Shown here piece after piece: positions 1 through 7,754 of a DNA stretch of 34,730 nucleotides; position 1 is the first letter of the stretch; each line of letters begins with the position of its first letter. A model generated the notes under the pieces. That model was not told where the DNA came from, did no database searches, and worked only from the letters and a program-made list of their open reading frames with translations. This DNA is from Candidatus Gastranaerophilales bacterium (GTDB lineage Bacteria > Cyanobacteriota > Vampirovibrionia > Gastranaerophilales > Gastranaerophilaceae): contig CALVET010000076.1 in the NCBI GenBank assembly GCA_944326675.1, positions 1 through 34,730 on the forward strand, in the 5' to 3' direction. A program made the position numbers and the translations under genes.

Positions 1-3
1 GGG

Positions 4-9
4 TATAAT
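4..9 (+). promoter_or_regulatory. -10 box of the hpf promoter
   Basis: A perfect TATAAT lies 47 bases before the hpf start codon. It predicts a transcript start near base 16 and a leader of about 41 bases. The -35 region falls outside the window. Confidence 0.6.
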
Positions 10-17
10 ATATAAAT

Positions 18-56
18 GCGAGATGGAGATTATCTGCGCTAGAAACGGAGAAAACT
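18..56 (+). promoter_or_regulatory. hpf leader with a GGA-loop hairpin and a GGA-containing ribosome site
   Basis: Bases 18-24 (GCGAGAT) can pair with 32-39 (ATCT, a bulged G, then CGC), which puts GGAGATT in the loop. The loop overlaps ATGGA at 23-27. A second ANGGA motif, ACGGA at 45-49, forms the Shine-Dalgarno region of hpf. GGA in a hairpin loop plus GGA at the ribosome site is the usual layout of a CsrA target. Regulation by CsrA is inferred. Confidence 0.35.
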
Positions 57-410
57 ATGCACATTCACGTTAACGGACGTAACATCGAAATCACTGATGC
101 TATTAAAGCTTACGTCAAAGAAAAAGCGGGTAAAGTAGCAGCCCATTACGAACAAATTGATTCTATTGATGCTATTTTATCGGTTATTAAAAACCCCTCC
201 GTTAGTGATTCTCACATTGCTGAAGTAAATTGCAAAATTGGCGGTGAAACAATTCGTGTAGAAGAAAAAGCAGAAAATATGTATGCTTCAATTGACCTTG
301 TTTGCGATAAGCTTGAACGTCAAGTGAGAAAATTCAAAGAAAAAGGACTGTCAAAATCAAAAGGCGGTGTTGAATCAATTAGAACTACGCAAACAGAAGT
401 TGAGGTGTAA
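57..410 (+). CDS. hpf: Ribosome hibernation promoting factor, short form
   Basis: This is a HPF/RaiA (YfiA) family protein that binds the decoding region of the 30S subunit and silences ribosomes in stationary phase or stress. The 117 residues match the conserved N-terminal domain: an IxxTDAIKxYVxEK-like start, a central beta sheet, and a C-terminal helix with LxRQVRKFKEK at about 87-97. The C-terminal dimerisation domain of the long form (about 180-190 residues, usual in cyanobacteria and Firmicutes) is absent; only about 20 polar residues follow. The ATG sits 6 bases after a GGAG Shine-Dalgarno and shortly after a TATAAT promoter. It is a single-gene unit closed by a hairpin terminator. Confidence 0.9.
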   Translation: MHIHVNGRNIEITDAIKAYVKEKAGKVAAHYEQIDSIDAILSVIKNPSVSDSHIAEVNCKIGGETIRVEEKAENMYASIDLVCDKLERQVRKFKEKGLSKSKGGVESIRTTQTEVEV

Positions 411-430
411 ATTCAAAAAAGCATAATATA

Positions 431-457
431 AAAAGCGGGATTAATTCCCGCTTTTTT
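431..457. terminator. Bidirectional rho-independent terminator between hpf and the convergent TPR gene
   Basis: AAAAGCGGGA (431-440) pairs with TCCCGCTTTT (446-455) around a 5-base loop. Runs of A before and T after make it work on both strands. The stop codon of the minus-strand gene lies in the loop. Confidence 0.85.
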
Positions 458-1064
458 CGTTGTTATTCATTTCTTCAATTAAAATACCCCTAAAAATTTT
501 AGCAGGATAATAATCAGGAACCATATTTAAAACTCTATTTACACTGTCCAGTGCATCGGCTCTATTTTTTAATAAGTATTGGCATTGTGATAAAATTAAA
601 AGAGCTTCAGGATCGGCGTAAAATAATCTTAAGCTTTTTTTACAGAAAGTAATTGCAAGCTCAAAATATCCGTTTGCATATAGCGCTCTTGCAATAAACT
701 TATATGCTTCAGGATTGCTTCTATATAAGACGTCGCATGAGCTAACAAGGTTTTGCGCCCATTCTATTAAATCGTTTTCTAAAAATAAATTTAAATAGAC
801 TTCCAAAAAAGCTCTTGTTTGGAAAAAAGTAGCATTTCTTTCGACTTTTAAATTGATAAATCCTAAAACACACAAACCCCAAGCGCTCGCAGGGCAAGAT
901 TTTACTTTTTTTTGCCAAAATTCACGAGCAGAATTTTCGTCTTTTAACAATAAAGAGCAAAGCCCTGCTTCATAGAATTTGTTTTTTTTATCGAATATTT
1001 CAAGAGCTTTTTCGTATTCTTTATTGTAAAAATGTTGTTTTGCAATTTGCTCACTGCGCTTCAT
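441..1064 (-). CDS. Cytoplasmic TPR-repeat protein downstream of csrA
   Basis: The 207 residues are almost entirely helical, with tetratricopeptide-like repeats: the EYEKALEIFDKK region near residue 16, GYFELAITFCKKSL near 130, and a last repeat at about 150-190 (DPEALLILSQCQ, then ADALDSVNRVL). There is no signal peptide or membrane segment. The start codon overlaps the end of csrA by 14 bases, so translation is probably coupled and the gene belongs to the fliW-csrA unit. A role as an assembly or regulatory adaptor for motility is possible from position only; the specific function is unknown. Confidence 0.7.
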   Translation of the reverse strand: MKRSEQIAKQHFYNKEYEKALEIFDKKNKFYEAGLCSLLLKDENSAREFWQKKVKSCPASAWGLCVLGFINLKVERNATFFQTRAFLEVYLNLFLENDLIEWAQNLVSSCDVLYRSNPEAYKFIARALYANGYFELAITFCKKSLRLFYADPEALLILSQCQYLLKNRADALDSVNRVLNMVPDYYPAKIFRGILIEEMNNNEKSGN

Positions 1065-1320
1065 TATGTTTAATTTTCTTCATTAAATCAAAGCTTTTTG
1101 CTTTTTGAGTTGGTATATGACTAATTGTGTCGATGTCAGCAGAGTTTGCTTGTTTGTTTGACTTTTTAATTTCGTTGTAGATTTCTTCTCTGTATATTTG
1201 CACGTTGTTTGGTGCATTAACGCCGATTTTGACAGAGTTTTTGTAGCTTTCCAAAATGACAATTTCGATATTGTCATTGATAATTAATTTTTGATTTACT
1301 TTTCTTGTTAAAATCAGCAT
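1051..1320 (-). CDS. csrA: Carbon storage regulator CsrA (RNA-binding translational regulator)
   Basis: CsrA is a small dimeric RNA-binding protein that blocks translation of target mRNAs at GGA motifs. The first 50 residues carry the family pattern: MLILTRKVNQKLIIND, then IEIVILE, VKIGVNAP, and the RNA-contacting REEIYNEIK at about 44-52. The 89 residues exceed the usual 60-75, with a polar tail of about 30 residues after the core. It starts 3 bases after the fliW stop codon, so the two are co-transcribed. Its ribosome site (ACGGAAGA) itself contains an ANGGA motif, so self-control is possible. In Bacillus the main target is the flagellin mRNA, and FliW antagonises CsrA; the same parts are present here. 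Confidence 0.93.
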   Translation of the reverse strand: MLILTRKVNQKLIINDNIEIVILESYKNSVKIGVNAPNNVQIYREEIYNEIKKSNKQANSADIDTISHIPTQKAKSFDLMKKIKHNEAQ

Positions 1321-1322
1321 TT

Positions 1323-1787
1323 TTATTCTTCCGTTTTGTTGTTTTCAAACAATTTGTATCTTACCTGAAAATCGGTGTTTTTTAATACAATCTGCATAGC
1401 TTTTTTGTTGGCAAGGTTAACTACAATTGGAGCAAGCATATTAACCGTTGCACCTTGAGGATTGGATGAAGGAATATTTACAATATTAAATACAAAGATA
1501 TCATCAGGGTTTTCTATTTCTAATTTTTTAGCTTCGTCATCAGGGATGTTAAATTGGTAATCTATTCCAAAAAAGCTGCATAATGTAATCGGAAAAGCTA
1601 AATCCATATCTTCCATTGACTGCAGCCACTTAAAAGGTGAATCGGGCTTGTAGTCTATAATTGCATAATCTTTTAAGTCGTTAAAACCTATTATGGGACT
1701 AACAAAGTTGAAAATTGAACTTTTATCTATTTCAACTTCATTAAATTTTGTTGTTTTTAGGGTAATTTTGTCGGTATTTTTATCCAT
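1323..1787 (-). CDS. fliW: Flagellar assembly factor FliW (CsrA antagonist)
   Basis: FliW binds either free flagellin or CsrA and so ties flagellin translation to export. The family features are visible: an N-terminal IIGFNDLKDYAIID region (about 32-46), the central FGIDYQFNIPDDEAKKLEI segment, and the diagnostic ATVNMLAPIVVN stretch at about 113-124 followed by QIVLKNTDFQVRY. The length of 154 matches the family. It is followed almost without gap by csrA, the classical fliW-csrA order, and preceded by a secreted TPR gene whose stop codon is 2 bases upstream. Confidence 0.92.
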   Translation of the reverse strand: MDKNTDKITLKTTKFNEVEIDKSSIFNFVSPIIGFNDLKDYAIIDYKPDSPFKWLQSMEDMDLAFPITLCSFFGIDYQFNIPDDEAKKLEIENPDDIFVFNIVNIPSSNPQGATVNMLAPIVVNLANKKAMQIVLKNTDFQVRYKLFENNKTEE

Positions 1788-1789
1788 TT

Positions 1790-2605
1790 TTATATTCCAT
1801 AATTCAAAAGGTTGTTTTGTTGGTTTGTCATTTGATTGTATAAAAACATTTTAGTAAAGTCGGGATTTGTATTATTTCCTAATAATGCAGTATATGGGTT
1901 TAGGTTTGTATTTGGAAAATATCCGAACTGATTAAATTGTCCCGCCTGCATCATGGGGTTTATATATGCTTGAGTTTGACTATAAGGATTTAACCCTATT
2001 TTAGATAGAGTATTCAGAGCGGCTAAAATTTCTTCATTTGTGGGCATTGCTGCGTCTGATTTAAGGTTGTTGTTTTGGTTTTGTTGTTTTCTTTGATATT
2101 CGCTTTCTTGAAGTTTGCGCTCCATTCTTTCTCTTGTAATTCTATCCATTGCTGCAGGATGAATTTGTTGACCTGATTGAATGAATTTAGTTATTTCGTC
2201 TACTTCTTTTTGTTCTTGTTGTTTTGGTTTGCACATTTCGTTGTTTGGGTTTCCAATGCAATTAAGTGCTTTTTGAGAATAGTAAACGAGAGTTTCATTG
2301 TCATTTTTGTCAATTACTTCTTGATATAGAGCTTGGGCTTCGCTTTGTTTTCCGAGTTGTGTGTATGATAGCGCTGCATAGTATTTTGCAAGTGTATTAT
2401 TTGGCTCTTTGTCCATAATTTTTATTAAATCTTGAAGTGAGCCTATGTAGTTTTGTTGTCTGTATTTTGCAATAACAGGTTTCATAGATTGGCTTATATA
2501 GGGTGTTTTTGGTTTTACATTTTGCGTTGCTGCTTGAGTTTTAGCACTAATAAAACCAATTGCCAATGATAAGCTTAAAATTATCAAAAAAGTCTTTTTC
2601 ATCAT
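1790..2605 (-). CDS. Exported TPR-containing protein, first gene of the fliW-csrA operon
   Basis: Residues 1-26 form a clear signal peptide (MMKK, hydrophobic core, cleavage probably after TQA). Residues 40-115 resemble two TPR units (YIGSLQDLIKIMDKEPNNTLAKYYAALSY, then KQSEAQALYQEVI). A Gln/Glu/Arg-rich charged helix follows (about 125-180). The tail from about 200 is rich in Asn, Gln, Tyr and Pro and looks disordered. The protein is probably periplasmic. It is translated from a GAGGA ribosome site and appears to lead a four-gene transcript with fliW, csrA and a second TPR gene. No known family function was recognised; its position hints at envelope or motility roles. Confidence 0.65.
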   Translation of the reverse strand: MMKKTFLIILSLSLAIGFISAKTQAATQNVKPKTPYISQSMKPVIAKYRQQNYIGSLQDLIKIMDKEPNNTLAKYYAALSYTQLGKQSEAQALYQEVIDKNDNETLVYYSQKALNCIGNPNNEMCKPKQQEQKEVDEITKFIQSGQQIHPAAMDRITRERMERKLQESEYQRKQQNQNNNLKSDAAMPTNEEILAALNTLSKIGLNPYSQTQAYINPMMQAGQFNQFGYFPNTNLNPYTALLGNNTNPDFTKMFLYNQMTNQQNNLLNYGI

Positions 2606-2659
2606 TATTATATCCTCTATAATTAATTTAATTATTTTTACACATATGACAACATGTTT

Positions 2660-2665
2660 ATTATA
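2660..2665 (-). promoter_or_regulatory. -10 box for the TPR-fliW-csrA-TPR operon
   Basis: A perfect TATAAT reading on the minus strand lies about 55 bases before the start codon at 2605. No good -35 hexamer was found at 16-18 bases. Confidence 0.45.
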
Positions 2666-2762
2666 TCGTAATAATAGATTAATACTTAACTTAAAAAAAA
2701 TTTTTTCCTCTAAAAAGTTGAAAAATAACTCAGTTCTTATAGAAAACGAGTTGAAATTAAGA

Positions 2763-2768
2763 TATAAT
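2763..2768 (+). promoter_or_regulatory. -10 box abutting the HTH gene start (leaderless promoter)
   Basis: TATAAT is separated from the ATG at 2777 by only 8 bases, and there is no Shine-Dalgarno. The transcript should start at or just before the ATG. Confidence 0.5.
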
Positions 2769-2776
2769 CATTTAAT

Positions 2777-2992
2777 ATGAAAATTAAAATTAAGGAAACA
2801 GCAAAGCAAAAAAAGAATTATAGTCTTTATAAATTGGCAAAAGTTATGAATTTGCCGGAACAAACAATATATTCTTGGGCAAAAGGAAGAACACAGCCTT
2901 CATATATTAATTTGGATAAGCTTTGTGATGTTTTGGAATGTAATATTGAAGACATTTTAGAGGCTGAGCCAGTTCAAAGTAAGTTGTTTTAA
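2777..2992 (+). CDS. Small XRE/Cro-C1-type helix-turn-helix regulator
   Basis: The 71-residue protein consists of little more than one HTH domain. YSLYKLAKVMNLPEQTIYSWAKGRTQPSYINLDKLCDVLECNIEDIL (about 15-62) shows the standard five-helix pattern, with the recognition helix around QTIYSWAKG. It probably binds DNA as a dimer; the target is unknown. It stands alone, without an adjacent toxin-like partner. The start lies 8 bases after a TATAAT box, so the mRNA may have no leader. A strong hairpin terminator follows the stop codon directly. Confidence 0.8.
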   Translation: MKIKIKETAKQKKNYSLYKLAKVMNLPEQTIYSWAKGRTQPSYINLDKLCDVLECNIEDILEAEPVQSKLF

Positions 2993-3022
2993 AAAAACTC
3001 TCGCAACTTGCGAGAGTTTTTT
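2993..3022. terminator. Bidirectional rho-independent terminator
   Basis: AAAAACTCTCGC (2993-3004) pairs with GCGAGAGTTTTT (3010-3021) around the loop AACTT. It serves the HTH gene on plus and the convergent orphan gene on minus. Confidence 0.88.
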
Positions 3023-3023
3023 A

Positions 3024-3659
3024 TTAATTTGTTTTTATGTGCCCTGTATTTGTATAGTGGTCAACATCGGCATTTTTCTTGTTTGCTATAATTTTTCCTT
3101 TTAGGGTATTAAAAGCTAAAACACTTAAACCTGCTAAGGTTGCAATTGCAGCAGTTGCTTTATTGCCTTTTAGATATTCTTTGTAGAATTTTTTAGGTAC
3201 TTTTGCAAGTGTTTTAACGTTATCAACAGGTGCTTTTGTGATTAATGAAGGAGAAGCCAAAATAGCTTTAGCTATTCCATTTTTAGTGTCTTTTATTATT
3301 CCTGTTAATGTACCTAGTATTTGACCTTTTGAATCTTTAATGTTTTTACCTAAAACACCGATTGCTCCTGCAGTAATAGAGCCGAATACAACGCCTTTTG
3401 CAACGCCTAAGGCTGTATTTGTTGTGGTGTTGTAATTTTTAAGGGTATTTATCAACCCTCTTTTTGCTTTTGAAAATACGCTTTCTTCTTTTTGAGGTTT
3501 TTCTGTTGTGGTGTTTAAATTTGTAACATCATTTTGAATTTCCTGTTTTTTTAGAGTAGTTACAGGTTTTTGTTGAAAGTCTTTAAATAATTTAGAGTTG
3601 TCAAATGTCTCATAATTACCGAATTTAATATTTGAACTATATTTTAACGGTTGAATCAT
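3024..3659 (-). CDS. Orphan membrane-associated protein with N-terminal FG tag
   Basis: No known family was recognised for these 211 residues. They open with a polar segment containing SSNIKFGN (about 8-15), then a Thr/Gln/Lys-rich linker to about 65. Two hydrophobic Gly/Ala-rich segments follow, at about 84-104 (GVAKGVVFGSITAGAIGVLG) and about 168-186 (ATAAIATLAGLSVLAFNTL), separated by basic amphipathic stretches. The short start tag and paired weak membrane helices resemble the other orphan proteins at 3818-4777 and 9353-9730. The start is set by an AAGGTGG ribosome site 7 bases before the ATG. Location is probably membrane; function unknown. Confidence 0.55.
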   Translation of the reverse strand: MIQPLKYSSNIKFGNYETFDNSKLFKDFQQKPVTTLKKQEIQNDVTNLNTTTEKPQKEESVFSKAKRGLINTLKNYNTTTNTALGVAKGVVFGSITAGAIGVLGKNIKDSKGQILGTLTGIIKDTKNGIAKAILASPSLITKAPVDNVKTLAKVPKKFYKEYLKGNKATAAIATLAGLSVLAFNTLKGKIIANKKNADVDHYTNTGHIKTN

Positions 3660-3798
3660 ATTGCACCACCTTTGCTACATATACTAAACACCTGAAACCT
3701 AATAATTGCCATTAATATGGAAATATTTTTTTATATTTTACAAAAATTTACACTAAATTTCAATTAATAAAATCTATAATTTTACATTTATTTTAATT

Positions 3799-3809
3799 TG
3801 TTATACAAT
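3799..3809 (+). promoter_or_regulatory. Extended -10 promoter before the 3818 gene
   Basis: TG, one base, then TATACA (alternatively TACAAT at 3804-3809) ends 8-10 bases before the GTG at 3818. There is no Shine-Dalgarno, again suggesting a leaderless start, or a short leader if the ATG at 3839 is used. Confidence 0.4.
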
Positions 3810-3817
3810 GTGGTTCC

Positions 3818-4777
3818 GTGAATTTGGATTTGAATGTAATGAGTCAAGAATATAACTTATACGCGAGATTTATAAATCAAAATATAATTTCAAAAAATAA
3901 GCGTTCACAAAATAATGACCCTTTGTCAAGATTTCCCCTTAGGGCCTGCGCTTATTCTAATGAAGTAGGTTCCGCCATAAGCCCTATAAATAAAACGGCA
4001 GGTACTTTATTATGGGCGCCGGCATTACTGTATTTAGGCGCCGATATTTATGATAAATATAAAAATGAAGATACAACTTTTGCGCCAAGCGCAAAAAGAA
4101 GCGTAAGGCAAGCAATTTTTCAAGGTTTTGCAAGTGTTGTTATGCCGACTTTAGCAATTAAAACAGGGCAAAAAATAGGTGTCAAATTAGCAGGAAGCAG
4201 CGATTCTTTAAGTACAAGCGATAAGAAAGAATTGGTTGAGTTTACCATGGATTTTTTAGAACACAGCGATTATCCTAAAGAAGATAATACTGATTTTATG
4301 GAAGGATTAGTAAACTCATTTAAGCAAAAGGCACAAGAAAACAAAAAGAGTATTGAAAAAAAGAATTTTCTATCTAAAGCTTTGGCGGTATTTGTTGAGC
4401 CAAAAGGTCCCGAATGTACCATGGAAAGATATTTAAAAGATCAAAGTGATGAAAATCCTGTAATTAAATATTTAAAACAGCAAGCAAATACTTCAATTGC
4501 AATTATGACAGATGAAAAAGCAATTAAATCGAATAAATATAAGCAATACTATATAAAATCTTTAGTAAAATATGAAGATGCTTCTTTGGCTCGTAAAAAT
4601 ACCGTTTTGAAACTTTTAAAAGATAAAAATATTGCAAAGAGTGTTGTAGCTACTATATCAGGTTTTGCTGCTTTATTTTTATTAATTAAACCGATTGACT
4701 TTTTTGTAGAGAATATCTTAATGGAAAAAATAGTGAACCCTATTTTTGATAAAATTCCTTCAAAAAATAAACATTAA
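3818..4777 (+). CDS. Orphan membrane protein with three hydrophobic segments
   Basis: No known family was recognised for this 319-residue protein. Hydrophobic segments lie at about 61-78 (AGTLLWAPALLYLGADIY), about 100-125 (IFQGFASVVMPTLAIKTGQ, partly amphipathic) and about 275-297 (SVVATISGFAALFLLIKPIDFF). Between the second and third is a charged, Lys/Glu-rich helical stretch of about 140 residues, perhaps a cytoplasmic domain. A GTG at 3818 is assumed because the -10 element sits just upstream; an ATG at 3839 (8th codon) is an equal alternative. It does not share an operon with the minus-strand gene upstream. Function unknown. Confidence 0.55.
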   Translation: MNLDLNVMSQEYNLYARFINQNIISKNKRSQNNDPLSRFPLRACAYSNEVGSAISPINKTAGTLLWAPALLYLGADIYDKYKNEDTTFAPSAKRSVRQAIFQGFASVVMPTLAIKTGQKIGVKLAGSSDSLSTSDKKELVEFTMDFLEHSDYPKEDNTDFMEGLVNSFKQKAQENKKSIEKKNFLSKALAVFVEPKGPECTMERYLKDQSDENPVIKYLKQQANTSIAIMTDEKAIKSNKYKQYYIKSLVKYEDASLARKNTVLKLLKDKNIAKSVVATISGFAALFLLIKPIDFFVENILMEKIVNPIFDKIPSKNKH

Positions 4778-4790
4778 AAATTCTAATGTT
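4770..4790 (+). terminator. Weak hairpin after the orphan membrane gene
   Basis: AACATTA (4770-4776) pairs with TAATGTT (4784-4790), a 7 bp A/T-rich stem including the stop codon, without a proper T run. It is at best a weak terminator. Confidence 0.25.
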
Positions 4791-4804
4791 CTTGAATGTT
4801 TTTG

Positions 4805-4813
4805 TGATATTTT
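4805..4813 (+). promoter_or_regulatory. Possible extended -10 for ribE-ribBA
   Basis: TGaTATTTT ends 6 bases before the ribE ATG, and no ribosome site is present. There is no room for an FMN riboswitch in the 42 bases between the genes. Confidence 0.3.
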
Positions 4814-4819
4814 TAAAAT

Positions 4820-5443
4820 ATGTTTACAGGGTTAATTGAAAAAGTTTCTAAAGTTGAAAATATAGTTTTAAACAGCCTTGGTGCAAAAATATATTTTAAG
4901 GCTGATTTTGATGATTCGAAAATTGGCGATTCAATTGCAATAAACGGTGTTTGTTTAACTGTTACATCGATTGAAAACAATCTTTTTTCGGCTGATATCA
5001 TGAAAGAAAGTTTAAATGTTTCTAACTTAAAAAATCTCAAAAAAAATGATGAAATAAATCTTGAGCGCGCTCTCAAGTTGAGCTCCGGATTAGATGGTCA
5101 TATTGTTACCGGTCATATAGATACTTGTGCAAAAGTTAGAGAAATTAAGCAAGACGGTTTTTCAAAAAGATTAAGATTGGATTGTCGTTCCGATTTAATT
5201 GTTTTAAAAGGTTCAATTGCAATAAACGGTGTTAGTTTAACCGTTTCAGATTTGTATGAAGACGGTTTTGAAGTTTCATTAATACCGACAACATTAGATA
5301 AAACAAACTTAAAAAATTTAAAAATTGGTGATATAGTTAATATTGAATATGATTTATTGGGGAAGTATGTCAGAAAATTTTTGCCGTTTTATGAGAAAAA
5401 ATCAAAAATAACATTGGATTTTTTAAAAGAAAACGGGTTTTAA
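4820..5443 (+). CDS. ribE: Riboflavin synthase, alpha chain
   Basis: The enzyme dismutates two 6,7-dimethyl-8-ribityllumazine molecules to riboflavin, the last step of vitamin B2 synthesis. The two tandem lumazine-binding barrels are visible: MFTGLIE with GDSIAINGVCLTV in the first half (residues 1 to about 95) and GHIDT with KGSIAINGVSLTV in the second (about 96-190). The 207 residues are full length. There is no Shine-Dalgarno. It is followed by ribBA 16 bases downstream, so the two probably form an operon. ribD and the lumazine synthase gene are not in the window. Confidence 0.93.
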   Translation: MFTGLIEKVSKVENIVLNSLGAKIYFKADFDDSKIGDSIAINGVCLTVTSIENNLFSADIMKESLNVSNLKNLKKNDEINLERALKLSSGLDGHIVTGHIDTCAKVREIKQDGFSKRLRLDCRSDLIVLKGSIAINGVSLTVSDLYEDGFEVSLIPTTLDKTNLKNLKIGDIVNIEYDLLGKYVRKFLPFYEKKSKITLDFLKENGF

Positions 5444-5459
5444 TTAAAAGGAAAGTAAA

Positions 5460-6656
5460 ATGTTTAGTTCAATCGAAGATGCGCTTATAGATTATGCAAA
5501 TGGTAAAATAGTAATTGTAGTTGATGATGAAGATAGGGAAAACGAAGGCGATATGATATGTAACGCTAAGTTTGCAACGCCTGAAAATATAAACTACATG
5601 GCACAAAATGCAAGAGGGCTTATCTGTGTTGCAATAGATAAAACTATTGCTAAAAAAATGCAGTTAAATCAAATGGTAGAACAAAACACGGAAAGCATGA
5701 AAACGGCATTTACAATTTCAATAGATGCAGATGAAAAATTTGGTGTAACAACCGGAATTTCAGCATTTGACAGAGCAAAAACAATCGAAGTTTTGATTAA
5801 TTCATCAAACCCTAATGATTTAAGACGTCCGGGGCATTTATTTCCTTGTGTAGCTCGTCAAGGCGGCGTTTTAGAGCGTATTGGACATACTGAAGCTGTT
5901 GTTGATTTAGCAAGGTTAACAGGTTTACCTTTAGCTGGTGCAATGTGCGAAATAATGACAGAAGATGGACATATGGCGCGCAGGGATTATATTTTAAAAT
6001 TTGCTAATGAACGAAATATAAAGGTTATTACTGTTTCTGATTTAGTTAAATATAGAATACAAAGAGAAATGATTGTTAAAATGGAAGCAAGCGCAAAACT
6101 TCCGACGCAATTTGGCGAATTTGTCATATATGGTTATAGAAATATTTTAAATAATAATGAATATGTAGCTTTGGTTAAAGACGATAAATCAAATAAAATA
6201 CCCATGGTAAGAGTACATTCTGAGTGTCTTACAGGGGATATTTTTCATAGTTTAAGATGTGATTGTAATTATCAATTACATTGCGCTTTAAAAATGATAA
6301 ATGATTACGGAAAAGGTGCATTGGTTTATATGAAGGGTCATGAAGGCAGAGGAATAGGACTTATAAATAAGATAAAAGCATACGCACTTCAAGACGAAGG
6401 TCAAGACACTGTTCAAGCTAATGTTTCACTTGGGTTTGCACCTGATTTGAGAGATTACGGTATAGGAGCTCAAATATTAAGACAGTTGGGATATTCAAAA
6501 TTTAATCTTCTTACAAATAATCCGACTAAAATAATCGGGCTTGAAGGTTACGGGCTTGAAATTAATGAAAGGCTGCCAATCGAACCTGTTATTAACAAAT
6601 ATAACGAAAAATACATAAAGACAAAAATTGAAAAAATGCACCATTTAATAAAGTAA
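5460..6656 (+). CDS. ribBA: Bifunctional DHBP synthase / GTP cyclohydrolase II
   Basis: It makes both riboflavin precursors: 3,4-dihydroxy-2-butanone 4-phosphate from ribulose 5-phosphate, and the pyrimidine precursor from GTP. The RibB half (1 to about 200) holds the acidic [10 protein letters not shown] at 22-31 and GHTEA further on. The RibA half (about 205-398) holds the zinc site C256-x10-C267-x-C269 ([14 protein letters not shown]) and the GHEGRGIGL motif with downstream [12 protein letters not shown]. The 398 residues match the fused family. An AAAGGAAAG ribosome site precedes the ATG. It is the second gene of the rib operon. Confidence 0.95.
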   Translation: MFSSIEDALIDYANGKIVIVVDDEDRENEGDMICNAKFATPENINYMAQNARGLICVAIDKTIAKKMQLNQMVEQNTESMKTAFTISIDADEKFGVTTGISAFDRAKTIEVLINSSNPNDLRRPGHLFPCVARQGGVLERIGHTEAVVDLARLTGLPLAGAMCEIMTEDGHMARRDYILKFANERNIKVITVSDLVKYRIQREMIVKMEASAKLPTQFGEFVIYGYRNILNNNEYVALVKDDKSNKIPMVRVHSECLTGDIFHSLRCDCNYQLHCALKMINDYGKGALVYMKGHEGRGIGLINKIKAYALQDEGQDTVQANVSLGFAPDLRDYGIGAQILRQLGYSKFNLLTNNPTKIIGLEGYGLEINERLPIEPVINKYNEKYIKTKIEKMHHLIK

Positions 6657-6723
6657 AGCTAGAAATAATTTTAAGAAAAATATACACAACTTTACATAAA
6701 ATTTGAAAAATAAATATTTTCCA

Positions 6724-6732
6724 TGGTACAAT
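6724..6732 (+). promoter_or_regulatory. Extended -10 promoter for the GNAT-serA unit
   Basis: TGgTACAAT gives a predicted start near 6740 and a leader of about 20 bases. Confidence 0.4.
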
Positions 6733-6760
6733 TTACAAAAACCGAGAAAGTATTGCTTTT

Positions 6761-7735
6761 ATGTATGAAACCGCTATATTAGAAGAAAAATATTTTAGAG
6801 TGTTCCAAGGCGCGTACAATGATTTTCGCCTAAAGGCTCGAACTGATTATCGTTTCGAAATTGACCCATTGACGTATGAGGATTTTATAGACTCATATAA
6901 AAAGAATTTAATAAATTGCATAATTCTTTTGGAAGATTCAATTCCAACAGGCTTTTTAGCCTATACAACAGTACCGCATGATGTTATTGAACTTTTTGTG
7001 ATACATTGCTTAGGAATTGAAGATATTGCAGAAAAAAGAATACGTTTGTTTGATAAGTTCATGGAGCAAACAAGGGCTCAAAGAAGACATTGTGTTGTAA
7101 GTTATGCAATGCTTGGCGTGCAGGAAGCTTTTAAAAAAGATATTTCCTCATACGGTTTTAAATTTATTGATACAGGCGTTGTAGTATTTGATATTAAAAA
7201 CAAACAATTGATAAAAGAAATTTCTCAAAATAATTTTCCAAGTTTGCCGATTGGTTATAAATTAACTCCTTATAGAGATATTTATTTTGAAGAGTTGGCT
7301 GAAGTTATTCACAATTCATTTAAAAATTCAAGCGATGTTAATTTTGATGTTAGATTTGCCTCTATTGACGGTTGTCGAGATATTACAAATAAGATTACAA
7401 CTTCAATCTATGGCAGATTTTTGCCGCAAGCAAGTAAAATTTTGTTATATGAAAACAGGCTTGTAGGCTTTTGTTTGGCTAATGTTACGGGTGATGGCAT
7501 AGCTAATTTACCGTTAATTGGAATATTGGATGAACACAGAGGTCAAAAACTTTCCACTTCGATGGTAAGAGCCTCGGTGCTAGACGTTGTAAAATTACAC
7601 CAAGGCGGAATAATTGAATTAAATGAATTAAATGCGAGTTTGGATTTAAACCTTCAAAGTGCGGTTAAAATGTATGAATCGGTTGGTTTTGTTCAATCTT
7701 ACAGATATTCCCAAGCATACTTACCAAGAGGATAG
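6761..7735 (+). CDS. GNAT-family N-acetyltransferase, probably tandem domains
   Basis: The last 150 residues show a GNAT domain: a beta strand with LVGFCLANVTGDGIANLPLIGILDEHRGQKLSTSMVRASV (about 230-270), where DEHRGQKLS takes the place of the acetyl-CoA-binding Q/RxxGxG/A loop, then NELNASLDLNLQSAVKMYESVGF, the usual C-terminal pattern. The first half (about 1-160) has weaker GNAT-like strands and may be a degenerate copy. The acceptor substrate cannot be told. serA begins 20 bases downstream, so the pair is probably co-transcribed. Confidence 0.7.
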   Translation: MYETAILEEKYFRVFQGAYNDFRLKARTDYRFEIDPLTYEDFIDSYKKNLINCIILLEDSIPTGFLAYTTVPHDVIELFVIHCLGIEDIAEKRIRLFDKFMEQTRAQRRHCVVSYAMLGVQEAFKKDISSYGFKFIDTGVVVFDIKNKQLIKEISQNNFPSLPIGYKLTPYRDIYFEELAEVIHNSFKNSSDVNFDVRFASIDGCRDITNKITTSIYGRFLPQASKILLYENRLVGFCLANVTGDGIANLPLIGILDEHRGQKLSTSMVRASVLDVVKLHQGGIIELNELNASLDLNLQSAVKMYESVGFVQSYRYSQAYLPRG

Positions 7736-7754
7736 TTAATTAATAGGAGAAAAT

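Noticed and set aside
2777..2992. Antitoxin of a toxin-antitoxin pair
   Set aside because: The HTH gene stands alone between two terminated units; no small partner ORF is adjacent.
4778..4819. FMN riboswitch before the riboflavin genes
   Set aside because: The gap is only 42 bases and lacks RFN-element sequence.
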